In this document: one piece after another, positions 43,313 through 54,550 of the stretch
How positions within the stretch are numbered: the first letter of the stretch is position 1
Layout of the letters: each line of letters opens with the position of its first letter
Origin: Annulohypoxylon bovei var. microspora
Taxonomy: Eukaryota > Ascomycota > Sordariomycetes > Xylariales > Hypoxylaceae
Direction of reading: 5' to 3'
NCBI GenBank assembly: GCA_022836615.1
Contig: MU405214.1
Span: 62,001-126,000 of the forward strand
Length of the DNA stretch: 64,000 bases
Translations under genes and position numbers: made by a program
The notes under the pieces: generated by a model
What the model was told of the DNA's origin: nothing
The model's input: the letters and a program-made list of their open reading frames with translations, nothing else
Database searches by the model: none

Positions 43313-46143
43313 GGCAATCGAGGTACCCAAAGGCTACAGTTTAGATAAGGATGTATTCAAATTAAAAACGTTACAGTACGAAGATAAAAGTCTGAAAAAA
43401 ATCTGGGCCGAGGGATGGCCCCCAAGAATGATGTGTGGTAAGGAAAAGAAAAGGAGAAGAGAGGAGAAAAGAAGAGTAAGAAGTGATGATAATATGATGT
43501 GCCAGACTTTGGTAAATGTCTAACTAAAAGATCTCTCTCAAAACTTGTGGGAGTCCTGACTTATGTCAATCATGGTGGGGCTCTCTAAGTATGTACATAG
43601 GACGGGGATGGGATGTACGACGAAGGGTAGCTCTTTCCGCTGCTGCCCGTAATAGCGCCTACCTGGGTATTGACATGGACGTCGTACAAAGTATTTTCGT
43701 ACTACGTACTACGTACTCTCTTTTTGTTTTTTTTTTCTCCTCTATGTCTTCTTTTCCTCTGTTCTACCTAAGTGTCTAAAATGTTGGATTGGAGATGTGA
43801 TGAAAAATAACCTGTACAGTAAGTTGACGAGCGTATTAAAATTTTGAAATATCGAATACGAAAATATGGATTCGTCACCTAAAAGTAACCGTACAATAAA
43901 AATATTCGAGAGCCGATACGGCCGGACTGAAGTTGCGAATGATATTGGACGGGTGACGAATTGGACGTATGTACATATGTACGTACAGTAGCCTAGGTTT
44001 TTAGGTAAGATCTTTTACCTCGGCGCTTTATCCGGAGGTGCACCCAGAGGCTGTTCCGTGTTGGTTGAAAGAAGATTGAAGAAGCAGAAAAGTCAAGTCA
44101 TGTCATTGGGAAAGGCTTGGGCATGGTCCAACATGGGTCGTGTGGGTCTTTCTTGCGACCCTGCTGGTGGGGGACAAGATTTCAACCCGTTTTCAGCCCG
44201 CCCGTTTGTGACTTTGTAACTTTGCGTCCTTTCAATGTTCCCAAGGTTCCTAAAGTTTAATGTTTAAATGTTCCATGCAACATTCACGTTTGAAAGATAC
44301 ATCAGATACCTACACGAGTACTTATGGGATAGTGTGGGGACGGGATTAGCTGACAAACACCAACCAGAAATGGAAAGAACTGGAACTAGAAATGCAAGAG
44401 CATCCAATCCCGCTTTTACATAAAAGAGAGCCTTGGCTCAAAAAAGACTTTGACTCACTCTTGGTCAACGTTAGAAGAAAAAATCGAAGAAAAAAAGCTT
44501 GAGCAAAATTGAACAAGTCTCCTTCGTTGTCCCCTTTCTTAGTACCCATACCCGACAGGCCGGTCGGTTGACCGAATCAAGCAATCCAATTCAAGAGCTG
44601 GAACTCAATCCGTTTGGTAAATGACATTTATTCCCTACTTTTGCCGTGGATCGTGGATACACTATATAGGTACAGGTATGAACCAGTTTACCTACTAGTT
44701 AGCCAGTTTGTCCTACTAGGACTTTAAACATCGACCTGCATGGGATGTACCAGATGTACCCAATAACAATAAAAAGAGCCACCAGGTGTGCCTGGTTTTG
44801 ATTAGCTTGCAGCAACCCGTCTGCCGGCGGGACCTGTGATCTGCCATGCATTATCAGGGCCAAGATTTATTCTCCCACAAAGCTTCAACCAATAACCAAC
44901 CTAGCAAGCCCATAGCTCTGGGATCTATCCAATACACTTTCTGTGATCTATCAAAGCTTCAGAAAAAAACAAAGACGAATCCGTTCGAGACATCTGTTCA
45001 AGCGGCACATTTCGGATTCACGATCACGAGTTCCATAAATCGGCAACGTACTGAGTTCAAGTCCACTTTGAATGTCTTCTCCCTTTAACGAAAATGTAAG
45101 TGCTGAGGAAAATGTCTATTCCAGGTCAATCGGGTCTAAATATGTATTTGCATGGATACGGGATCTCGCCTGTACCGCATAACTTTGTAGATATGCAACA
45201 GGTTCCGCAAACTTGATGGCAATGGATCCTTGCGTCCGTGTTTACTTAGGTTGTATTTCTTATAAAATGCCGGGTCATGACCCATAGAATTCTAGAACGA
45301 TGGGAGTATTCTAGAAGCTAAATCTTATCCCGAAAAGAGCTTCGTAGGTCAATATGTAGATTGGCGAGAGTATACGTTCATTTTACATAGCATATGTAAT
45401 AACGTAAAAAGCTTCATGGTTTTTTGTCTTACCAATACAGATCTAAGGTTAGCATAGCTATGTACATTCCATCCTTCGATGATGGGCACCAACCGGCATT
45501 CAGCGTAACGGCTTCGGATCTTTTCGATTTAAGCTTGTCTATTCGTTGATGTCATTTTGCTCCAATAGTACATATAAGCAGGACCGAAGTCGCTCCATAA
45601 CCCGGTAGCACGAGGGCCAACTGTCTGAAAGCATCAATGCTACCCTCATATATGTACATAGCTTAATTCGTACTATTTTGACCCCAACTGCACGCCCAGC
45701 GCCGCCCATACTTTGAGTAGCCGGTAATTCATTGCTACGTGATATACCTAGGTATATGATATATCATATTGAACCATCATCTTTGGGTCGGCTCTGGTTG
45801 AAATAATTGTAAAATACCGAATATTCCTTAAGGCAAATGGCGATATGCAGGTACCCATCAGCGGAGCAAGCATCGAATACCCTGTTTGCATGTGAAAGCA
45901 TCTGAGACCTTCGGCCATCTTCAAATCCACTTAGTTTCCGACATTCCCGCTGCATAAGAAGCCTCAACGCATAGCATGTTGAGGTGAATATGTTTGATTC
46001 GTAAATCGTACAGGTGTGGTGATACATGTTTATGCTTGTTCATGCAAAGAAGAAGTTCCGAAGTGGATAATCAACCTTATACAGATCGCTTCAACGCCCG
46101 GGTACCTAATATAGAGGACGACCGAATTTATTTCGCCCGACGT
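43313..46143. other. Large intergenic region, no gene seen
   Basis: About 2.8 kb between the kinase start and the 3' end of MRPL19. All ORFs are short and featureless. It contains a (GTACTAC)-like short repeat near 43698-43718, an AT-rich middle, and a double palindrome at 45742-45767. The first several hundred bases are probably the kinase leader and promoter. Confidence 0.5.
45742..45767. repeat. Two overlapping perfect palindromes
   Basis: ATATACCTAGGTATAT (45742-45757) overlaps ATGATATATCAT (45756-45767); both are perfect inverted repeats without a loop. The first contains the window-wide TACCTAGGTA core. Confidence 0.85.
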
Positions 46144-46679
46144 CTACGCGACGACGGCAATCCCCATTGATTTGGCCTGGGTGATGACCAGTTTGCAAAT
46201 GCTTTGTAGAGGAAGAGCGGAGAGCCGTAATTCGGATTGCTTTACCTTCGCAATTTCGTAGACGTGTTTTAGAGTAACCGTGCCTACTATTTCGTGACCA
46301 GGTCTGCTTGCTGCCTTTTTCTTTCCTCTTTTGCCCATTGGTAAATCTGCCGCGTTCTTGAGAAACCACGAGGCTTGCGGTGTCCGAACATCAAAGTGGA
46401 ATGATCGGTCTGGCCGTACCGTTACTCGGGTTGGCATGGGCGTTCCTGGGAGAATATGTGCCGTCCGCGCATTGAATTCCTAGATAAATATTGTCAATAA
46501 TTTCAGTGCATCATATTCCTAGGGGTCAAAGTTGTCTTTACCTTGCAGAAATCCATGGACTTGATACCTTTGCTTCCAAGCGCGGGACCAACCGGTGGGC
46601 TTGGGGAAGCCTTACCCGCTTCCACGATAAGCTTCACAATCTGGTCGGCGCCAGATGCGGCTGAACGAGCCTTAGACAT
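46144..46679 (-). CDS. MRPL19: Mitochondrial large-subunit ribosomal protein uL11 (L11 family)
   Basis: Two minus-strand exons, 46679-46542 and 46479-46144, with a 62-bp intron, give 157 residues. The sequence follows L11 throughout: IVKLIVEAGKASPSPPVGPALG near the N terminus with the invariant PPVGPALG turn, GIKSMDFCKEFNART, then FHFDVRTPQASWFLKNAA, and GTVTLKHVYEIAKVKQSE with the C-terminal rRNA-binding domain. L11 sits at the GTPase-associated centre of the ribosome. Its form (short, GKRGKKKAASRPGHEIVG insertion) fits the mitochondrial 54S protein of fungi rather than cytosolic uL11. It is transcribed divergently from SVF1, sharing a promoter region of about 500 bp. A cleaved presequence is not evident, as usual for this protein. 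Confidence 0.92.
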
Positions 46680-47174
46680 CTTGTAGAGTTTGCGCGCAGT
46701 TCGGTGAAGAGGACGGGTGAATTGGTCGTCGACATGAACATCTAGATATCAATCAATATCTCCATTTTTTTTAAAGAAAGTTGAAAAAATTACACTAGCC
46801 ACATTTCAAATACGCCACATATGTCACCCCACCAAATCCACTCAGCTGTCCACTCCGAGCCTTCCCGGTTCCATAAGGTTATCAGGTGCCGAGATACAGC
46901 TGTACCAGGTACAAAATAAGTACTATATTGGAACGTGATTCGAGGACCCCGCCAAAAACGTCGAAAGCTTGAGCTACTACTGCCTTTAACCACCTACCTA
47001 CCTGGTACCTACATACAACCTTGGAACTACAACTATTCCGTATCACCGCTCTTTTCTTCTTTTTATGACACCTATCTAACTTCTTCTGTTTCTCTCATCT
47101 TATCTATATTATCTATCTCTCCTACCTACCTAGATACCTATAATTAATAACCTGAAAGACCTCAACTCTTAATC
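46680..47174. promoter_or_regulatory. Shared divergent promoter of MRPL19 and SVF1
   Basis: Both genes start facing outward from this 495-bp interval. It includes CCACCTACCTACCTGGTACC and CCTACCTACCTAG clusters (about 46990-47010 and 47120-47133) and T/C-rich leader sequence in front of the SVF1 ATG. No ORF of note. Confidence 0.55.
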
Positions 47175-48500
47175 ATGTTCAACTGGGCAAAGCAAACGTC
47201 AGCAGCACATCGCCCTTGATCACATTACCACGTGCCTCCGGCTAACTGATTTGCCTAGTTTGGCTAATGTCGTGGGAACGGAAGAGCCGATCTACGGCCC
47301 TTCGGCCATAAAGTCCGTCGCTGAAGATGCTAAGACGACGCCGTACACCGAGTTGACGAGAAATGACCTAAAGTGGGCAGTGATGGACTCGACCTCCGTC
47401 GAGACTCAGACCTTCTATCTCATGGCGGAAAGTGGCAACCTAGCATTTTGTCAGGTCATCTTTAGCAACGTGGCGTATGAATGTTCAACCGCCCCATTGC
47501 CTTTCGATCTAACTGACTTTCTGTGAAGCGGCATTCGCACGACTTGCCAGTTCAACTCAAAAATCTTCTTCGCCGACCCCTCGAAACCTATCCTATGGAG
47601 CTCAACACCCTTGAGCCATCATGAATTCAGCGAGGACAAAACCGGATTCTATGCCACTGATTGCGCTCTAGAGCTATCCGAAGATGGGACGTCGTACACG
47701 ATCAAGTCGATGAACGATCCTCAGGCTATTGTCAATCTCAAAGTGACCAGGGTGACGCCAGGTTTCGTTGCCGGAAAGGATGGCAAGACCTTGTATGGTA
47801 CAGACCTATCCGATCCGTGGGGTTACATGCGGCACGCGTTTTGGCCAAGAGCCGTTGCTGAAGGGTCCATCATGACAAAGGACGGCCCTGTCGACTTCAA
47901 AGGAAGAGCATTCTATGTTCATGCTCTCCAGGGCATGAAGCCCCATCACGCGGCAGCGCGGTGGAATTTTGTCAACTTTCAGGGGCCGACCTATTCCGCA
48001 AGCCTAATGGAGTTCACCACGCCACCATCGTACGGTGCTACCGTAGTGGATGTCGGCGGGATTGCTAAAGACGGCGAGATCATCACCGCCGGAACCACCT
48101 GCAGCGCTAAGCACCTCAAGACGAAGCAAGACACGGAGAATGACTGGCCCGAACCTTCCGAGATTAAGTTCACATGGTCCGGCACCACGAAAGATGGGAA
48201 GGCTGTTGAGGCAGTCATCGAAGGCGCGTTCGGGAACAGGGCTGATAGGATTGACGTCATGGCGGAAGTCCCCGGCTTCGTCAAGAAGATTGTTGCCGGC
48301 GCTGCCGGAACCAAGCCGTACATATATCAGGTAGGTGAAAACAAGAAGCTATTCAGGACACCGTTTATTAACCATGCGTATAGTTCTACCCGCACCAGCA
48401 TAAGATCCCTACCGTCCTCAAACTCAAAATCGGGGACCAAGAGATTACCGAAGAGGGACGACTGTTCAGCGAAGCGACCTTTATATCAGCAACAGACTGA
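47175..48500 (+). CDS. SVF1: Svf1 family protein (survival factor 1)
   Basis: Four exons (47175-47197, 47259-47474, 47529-48330, 48384-48500), introns of 61, 54 and 53 bp, give 385 residues, the normal Svf1 length. It starts MFNWAKQTLANVVGTEEPIYG, an N-terminal amphipathic stretch used by Svf1 to bind membranes, and contains the family landmarks TCQFNSKIFF, DCALELSEDGTSYTIKS, DPWGYMRHAFWPR, GRAFYVHALQGMKPHHAAARW, and DWPEPSEIKFTW, all in a lipocalin-like double beta-sandwich. In yeast, Svf1 supports survival of oxidative and cold stress and carries ceramides from ER to Golgi. The first exon encodes only 7.7 codons and its donor is GTCAGC, weaker than usual, but the frame restores the conserved KQ-x-LANV sequence. 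Confidence 0.93.
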
Positions 48501-49680
48501 TCTTGTGGCGGCTTAGGACGAAGCATAGTATAGACGCCTAGTACTAATAATGGTTGAGATAAGCTAGGCAGAGCATAACTAGCATCAGATTTAGAATACG
48601 GACGCTTGGTTGAAGCATATTTCCTTTTAATAAGGTCCGACTGCGTTATAATTACTCACCTTCGGCTAGCATGCGGTCAGGATATTGCACCCGGATAACT
48701 TAGGCACATTGGAGTTCATAGAGGTATATGATCACTCGTTAAGATCCAAAGGGGTGAAGTCATAATCAAATTCCACCATTCGAAACCTCATACTGTCTCT
48801 ATAGGCTATATTACTAAAGCTATGTAATACAATTATCGTTCATTGGAATGCACCACGCGGCAGAATAATATGAGGGGTATATTTGGAATATTTGGTTGCA
48901 AAGGTCTACCGATGAATTACGTCCAGTGCTAGCTAACAACTGATTGATGCATTATAAACTCAACTAGTACATCTTACCAACATGAAAACGACACTTGATT
49001 CATCCAATCAACCTATGGTCCTATGTACCAACCTCCCTAATCTTTCGCAATGAAGAAACGGCGAGGTCCGTATTTTACGCCAACCTAATGATACGGATTA
49101 TGACTCAAGCGTAACTCGAAATAATTCATTAATATATAATATATAATGTTGTTATCTCACTTAATGTTTGGGTGACATTTTGAAGTCCCAAGTCCACGGG
49201 TGTTAGGCTCGAAGTTAAACCGATCGCTATATCCGGTATTTCCTAGAGAGACGAGTATAGCGAGTATAGACAAAGAACCAGGGTACATGTAATAATTACC
49301 TACAAGTACCTAAGTATCTATCTTATGGGTGGTTACATGTAAAAATAAAGGACTATGAACTTAAAAACCTGCTCGATATAACAAACTTGGAAATCAAATA
49401 CCGCCACTTTCAACTTGAGTTGGAGGTCGAGGTCTGGGGTGGAATGATATATCTTATCGATATCATGTAAGCGCTAGCCCAGGATTGGACCCGTTTCAAA
49501 TGACCAGTTGCCTGCGGCTTGCATCTCCCCCACACATCGCCCACTTCTGCCTCGCACTATCTCATCGTTTGTTTGCCTACCTGCGCTACATTCACATTGT
49601 CGAGAGGACCAAGCACGCCCGTTTCTCACTTTTCGGCATAGATACTTGGTCCCGAACATTCTCAAAGCCACTGGGCGAAT
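48501..49680. other. Intergenic, no gene seen
   Basis: About 1.2 kb, AT-rich, with an (ATATAATATATAATG) patch near 49130-49146. Presumably the SVF1 3' UTR and the H4-variant promoter. Confidence 0.5.
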
Positions 49681-50541
49681 ATGACAGGAAAGAGTCTTCC
49701 TCGAGGTGGAAAGGGAGGAAAGGGAGGAAAGGGACTCGGCGGCAAAGGCGTAGGTCATTCTAATTTCTTACGTCCGCGACTCTATCCGTGGTTACGCGCA
49801 TGCTGACTTGAATCATCTTATGTACACAGGGCATTAAGCGTCACCGGTATGTCGCATACGGAGTATTACCCGGGTACAAATATCATGGTCATAGCTTCTA
49901 ATCGTTATGCAGCAAGATTCTTCGTGACAATATTCAAGGAATCAGTAAGTAATCCGACTGTCATGAGAGCTCCAATCCCATGATTCAGAAGTCGCTAACG
50001 TATAATCCTAATCGTCTAGCTAAGCCTGCTATCAGGTACGTTACCACCTAGCTTATTCCCGTAACTTAGTTCTACCCTAGCTTCAATATGTCGTTTTATT
50101 TCATCTATTATCTTATTATGACGGGTACAGTCTAATTTTCCAATCTAGGCGATTGGCTCGTCGTGGAGGCGTCAAACGCATCTCTGCGCAAATCTACGAT
50201 GAGGTTCGGGTCGCTCTTAGAGCCCGACTCACAAATGTACGATATAACTCCTACACAGCCTTTATCTCATTATATAACTATAATATATTATACTAATTAT
50301 CACTTTGTGAGCAGATAATCAGAGATTGTGTGGTATATACAGAATATCGCCAACGGAAGACAGTTACGATTAACGATGTGAGTCTTATGTTTCATAGTAG
50401 ACCATTGAGCTAATCCAATATATTATATAATACTGATCGTAATCATTCATATTCTAGGTACTCCACTCATTAAAGCGCATAGGTCGGCCAATTTATGGCT
50501 TTGATGATGTGACTGGCGGTCCAGCCAAGAAGAAGAAATAG
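49681..50541 (+). CDS. hH4v: Divergent histone H4 variant (H4v), intron-rich
   Basis: Seven exons (49681-49749, 49830-49846, 49913-49944, 50020-50035, 50149-50236, 50315-50377, 50458-50541) give 122 residues against 102-103 for canonical H4. The tail MTGKSLPRGGKGGKGGKGLG is an expanded Gly/Lys repeat. The core begins canonically ([20 protein letters not shown], then RLARRGGVKRISA), then diverges: QIYDEVRVALRARLTNIIRD replaces the usual MIYEETRGVL and VIRDAV wording. The C terminus is RPIYGFDDVTGGPAKKKK, a basic extension beyond the normal GFGG end. So alpha1 and L1 are kept while alpha2/alpha3 surfaces differ. Neurospora and relatives carry an H4 variant gene of this sort; its function is not known to me. 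Six short introns with GTATGT/GTAAGT donors are unusual for H4, which has one or two in fungi. Convergent with the GNAT gene. Confidence 0.9.
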
Positions 50542-50873
50542 CTTTACTGCTTTATTGCTCTAAAGGAAGATGCAAAACCAGGGTCAGAATGGCGTAGATA
50601 GGTAATGGATATAGTTGGCTGTATACATCTGGGTGGCTAGCAAAGTTGCAATGTTGAAACATGGTTTTTACGACGATCCTATAGTGATACCCCATAGCCT
50701 AAGAACATCATATTTAGCTTTATTAAACTTTTTTCATGAAGAAACGATGTATGTATTAGTTATTCTGACCGGAACACTCTAAACGAACGGGGGTATTGAT
50801 CAAGCACTGTAAAACAAGTAGCCGCCAAACGCCAACCGACCGATCCTGCCGACTTCTACCTCTACCTCTATCT
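50542..50873. other. Convergent 3' intergenic region
   Basis: Lies between the ends of the H4 variant and the GNAT gene. A pyrimidine-rich CTACCTCTACCTCTATCTCTA stretch precedes the GNAT stop side at about 50855-50875. No gene. Confidence 0.5.
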
Positions 50874-51707
50874 CTAGAGTTTCCGTCTCCTCTTGCCGCC
50901 CTCCCATTCATTAAGAACCTTCTCTAGAGTCTTTGCCGCTCTTTGCTCGTCCTTTCTAAACGGTCCGTTGAAGACCTCCGGCAGCACCATGGTGCTATTG
51001 GCGTGTTCCTTCGCGAACCCGACCTCTGCATCCTTGCCGCACTTCTCCCTCGTCACCTTGACGGCTTCGTGAAGCATATCGATGCCGACGCCCTTATTTC
51101 GGTACTTGAGCTTAACTGTCCACGCCCGGATTATGCCCTTGCCCCCTCTAAGCACTGAATTTCGGCTTCGCTTCTTGCCGGCTAGGCTCGGGTTCGGCTC
51201 GAGTCTCAATACCAAGGCGCCAATCAGATCTTTCCCGAACCGTACGCCGATCACAGTGTCTTCCTCGTTATCCTCAGACACCATCCAGCTCCACTTCATA
51301 TCCTCAGCCACTTGGATATACTGGCCCGTGCAATAGCGAATAGCGAGTAGGTAAGTCATAGCCACACCAGAGTGCAGCATCAGCGCTGTGCCGAGATCGC
51401 GTTTTACGCGCCAGGACCAATGGTAAGCTATGCAGAGTGCCAAAGCCAAAACGGCCAATAGATACGGATGGAAGACTAGGTGGTAAGACGCCGATTGTCG
51501 CTGCTGGGCTATCGAGTCCGTAACCAAGTTCAAAGCGTCCACTCTGTCAGACTCGCCGTCTAGAATACCAACGGATAGTGGAGGTAGATCATCCGGTACC
51601 GGATTGCTTGGCGGATCGATTGTCACCAGCGGCGATGGAGAAGGCGGCGGGAGCCGATTTGACGATGCGGGTTCCATATCTGGCGTCGACATGGCGGATG
51701 GGTTCAC
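50874..51707 (-). CDS. Membrane-anchored GNAT-family N-acetyltransferase
   Basis: Single minus-strand exon, 277 residues. Residues 1-70 are disordered and Pro/Ser/Asp-rich. Two hydrophobic segments follow: about 81-98 (YLLAVLALALCIAYHW) and about 107-124 (GTALMLHSGVAMTYLLAI), which should form a hairpin in a membrane. The C-terminal half has the GNAT pattern: VIGVRFGKDLIGALVLRLE (beta4), IIRAWTVKLKYRNKGVGIDMLHEAVK containing the acetyl-CoA-binding RNKGVG motif A, and VGFAKEHANS (helix 4 / beta6 region). Similar fungal proteins are annotated as acetyltransferases of unknown substrate. The start used is the first ATG; the ATG five codons downstream (MSTPD) is equally possible. Confidence 0.78.
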   Translation of the reverse strand: MNPSAMSTPDMEPASSNRLPPPSPSPLVTIDPPSNPVPDDLPPLSVGILDGESDRVDALNLVTDSIAQQRQSASYHLVFHPYLLAVLALALCIAYHWSWRVKRDLGTALMLHSGVAMTYLLAIRYCTGQYIQVAEDMKWSWMVSEDNEEDTVIGVRFGKDLIGALVLRLEPNPSLAGKKRSRNSVLRGGKGIIRAWTVKLKYRNKGVGIDMLHEAVKVTREKCGKDAEVGFAKEHANSTMVLPEVFNGPFRKDEQRAAKTLEKVLNEWEGGKRRRKL

Positions 51708-53185
51708 TACGAGATTCGCCCGCAGGAAAAGAAAGAATGCTATTCGCGGAGGGTGTTGATCAGCTCTGTTGAAGCGAAAACAAATTTCTCCTCGTTCTTA
51801 TGTCCGAACGGAATATCGAGTTTTGCTTTTCACCTCGTCCAATTCATGCGAAACTTTGCGATAGCAAGGTGCGAGGTGACAGTTACACCATGTCGCTTAA
51901 GAAAACCGTAGAATGAAGGATTGAACTTTCAATTCAATATCAAAAGAAGAACGAAGCACACGACGACGCCAGGAACAAGCTAATGATCAATCAATTATAA
52001 GGAAAAATACTATCCTCCACTTACCAGTGCTAGTCTTTAAACCGGGTACCGCATTCATTTTGTCCATGACGCTGCCAGGTCCGTAGCAAGCATTCAAGTC
52101 CAACTCTCGTACCACGTGCGCCATCTTGACGTTGTGTGTGGATAGCCAGTTTTGCGCTGGGCAATAAAAAATTTTCGGTTGGTGTCTCTCGTCAAAATAC
52201 AAGTGCTTTGTATGTATGGTATGTAATTAATAATGTCGTAATTTTTACCGGCTGCTTGGGACTCCCAGGGTCTCAGACTCTTCTGGACCCTGAAAAAAAA
52301 GATTGAAACAAAAAAGTAATAAAAGAGCTAGCTTTAGGTACTTTGGCTCCAAGCTCTAAGCGACAGCTTGGAAATGGTGGGGGTTGGATTGGTTATATTG
52401 ATGACGGCAACCTCAAGCAAAAATAAATAATAGGTTACGGGGAAAAAGGATGGGATGGAATGGAATGAAGAGAACGAAACAATGTGAAGAGAATCAGGAT
52501 AAAACGCTAGAAATATGATTGACAAAGGGTGCAGTCTTGGCTGGAATGCTTGCTTATATGGGATGTATGGGATGTCCCAAGATAGTTCGCAGATAAACCA
52601 AGAGCCGTTTCCGTTTCCCTATGAGCACCCGCAGCACAGGTGATGACATCGTCCCGCGGGGAACGCTCGTTACCAGTCGATCACCCGGTGGTTATCTGAT
52701 AAGAATTGCGTAGACGAATAAGATCGTCGGAAAGCAAGTATAGACAACGCCACTATACGCTTGTCGCAAGCCCAAATCCTGTCTAGGCGATTATCGTCGA
52801 CTTGGGTGGTTATCCTCGTGGGATAGAGCGCACCAGAACCATGGGTCGTGAGCAGTTTTCTTCATGTTATACAGCCGTCTTGAGACGAAAGCTGTCGAAA
52901 CTAGGAGGGTCCAGACTATCCCTTGCTAAGTTTTAGACTAGTTGGTGTGTGGCAGGTTGTCATAGACCACGCCATCCAATCCGCTAGCAACTTAGGACCC
53001 ATCTGTCTCGAGTATCGACATCTTGTCGATCACGCTCCAGATCGTCGAATGGGGAATGCCTGCCGGTCACGCAGATCAATGGACATTCCCCGGCGTTCGA
53101 TTGAAGCTGACGAGAGTTGTCGGGAGCGTCCATGTGCTCCTGTTCGTGGGGTGAAACAACCTTGGAAGTTGATTCCTATCATACA

Positions 53186-53220
53186 TATCCTATCCTATCC
53201 TATCCCATCCCATCCCATCC
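53186..53220. repeat. (TATCC)4(CATCC)3 pentanucleotide microsatellite
   Basis: Seven adjacent five-base units, four TATCC followed by three CATCC. Confidence 0.9.
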
Positions 53221-54487
53221 CATGGGATCTCCGTAGCTGCGTAGGCGATAAGAGACAGTCTAACCCCAGCACTTGGAAGCGCGGGGTGTCGAGGTACAGT
53301 AACAAGCAGACAAGGTCAGACTTGCGTCTCTTGAAACGTTGAACGCGTAATGTTTGGTAGCGAATTAACTCGAGACCAACAAAACCACTTTTTCTCCGTA
53401 GGAGCCCTAGTGCGCCAATGATCAACAAATCAACTTACCTAGGGACGGTATATAGTAGACAAATTGCGCAATTGGTGTTGCGAAAGCATCGTCGGGAATA
53501 CTACATATGTAGTAGATAGGTCGGATGAGATCCAATGACATGACAGATAATGTAGGGGCGGATCCGCCGCATTACATACCTACTGCCAGACTGCGTAGTG
53601 TATGCACTTGAGCACATACATATAAATTGATGCAACGTAGAATCCAATTTGGGAGGGTTGCTGGTCCCTTGGTGACGCAATGAAAGCTACGCTGAAATAG
53701 GACTCGGTAGATATTTAAGGGTATGTATGCAGAGGACTTCCGCCATCTTAAGAACTTATAACTTAGAACATTGAACATCGAACATTGAATCGCCCAATTC
53801 ACTTCTCAACTCGTTGTAAGTGATTAGTAAGATAGAATAAGGGAATGTATAATGTGAACGACTCGTGTCGAGACGACGTACGAGGTAGGTTTCATTAGTA
53901 AATGGAAAGTTTTGGCCGGTAGTTAAAGTTGTTTCATGTTTCCTTAATATTGAAATCTTGCGCAAAACGAAAAAATGATGTTATCTGATATTATCGAATA
54001 AATGAAGCAAAATCTAGGAATCGTTCGAACAAAGTCCTACTTATGTAATCTAGGGCACATGATATGGACTCGGGAATTTTGAAGTCCTAAATTCCCCTTT
54101 CCAGACTCTGCCACATTTTTGGTACGCACAGCCACGAACTAGCCGCCACACATAGCCCTAACAGCCACATGGTTAGGGGTTCCAAAGGACCTCGGACCTT
54201 GATCCCGCAAATTGATCTAAGCTTCTAAGACAAAAATTCCTAAAATGATTTTTATCCCGACAACCCATGCAATCCCATGTCAGCAAAGTCATGCTCCCAG
54301 CCCTACAAGGCGACAGATCTTCCCACGACATCATAAGCCACAACGGCACAGCATTCGTTGTTTATTTTCTTAAATCTTTTAGGCTTTACCAAAGCATCAT
54401 ATGGTACTTCGTAACGCGAAATATTACACCAGACCATATTGAATTTCAATTGCCATATTCATATCTATCTGGCGGAATTACGACATT

Positions 54488-54507
54488 GCGCATCGCGCAT
54501 CGCGCAT
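54488..54507. repeat. (GCGCATC) heptanucleotide tandem, almost three copies
   Basis: Two full GCGCATC units and a partial third in intergenic DNA. Confidence 0.85.
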
Positions 54508-54532
54508 TGGCAGAGCCCATTTACTAAGCGAG

Positions 54533-54550
54533 TACTACTACTACTACTAC
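54533..54550. repeat. (TAC)6 microsatellite
   Basis: Six uninterrupted TAC units in intergenic DNA. Confidence 0.9.

Noticed and set aside
51987..52202. Minus ORF ending in GTAAGT
   Set aside because: No partner exon could be placed and no family recognised; recorded as a finding, not a gene.
52923..53342. 139-codon plus-strand ORF
   Set aside because: Spans the (TATCC)n repeat and has no protein-like features.
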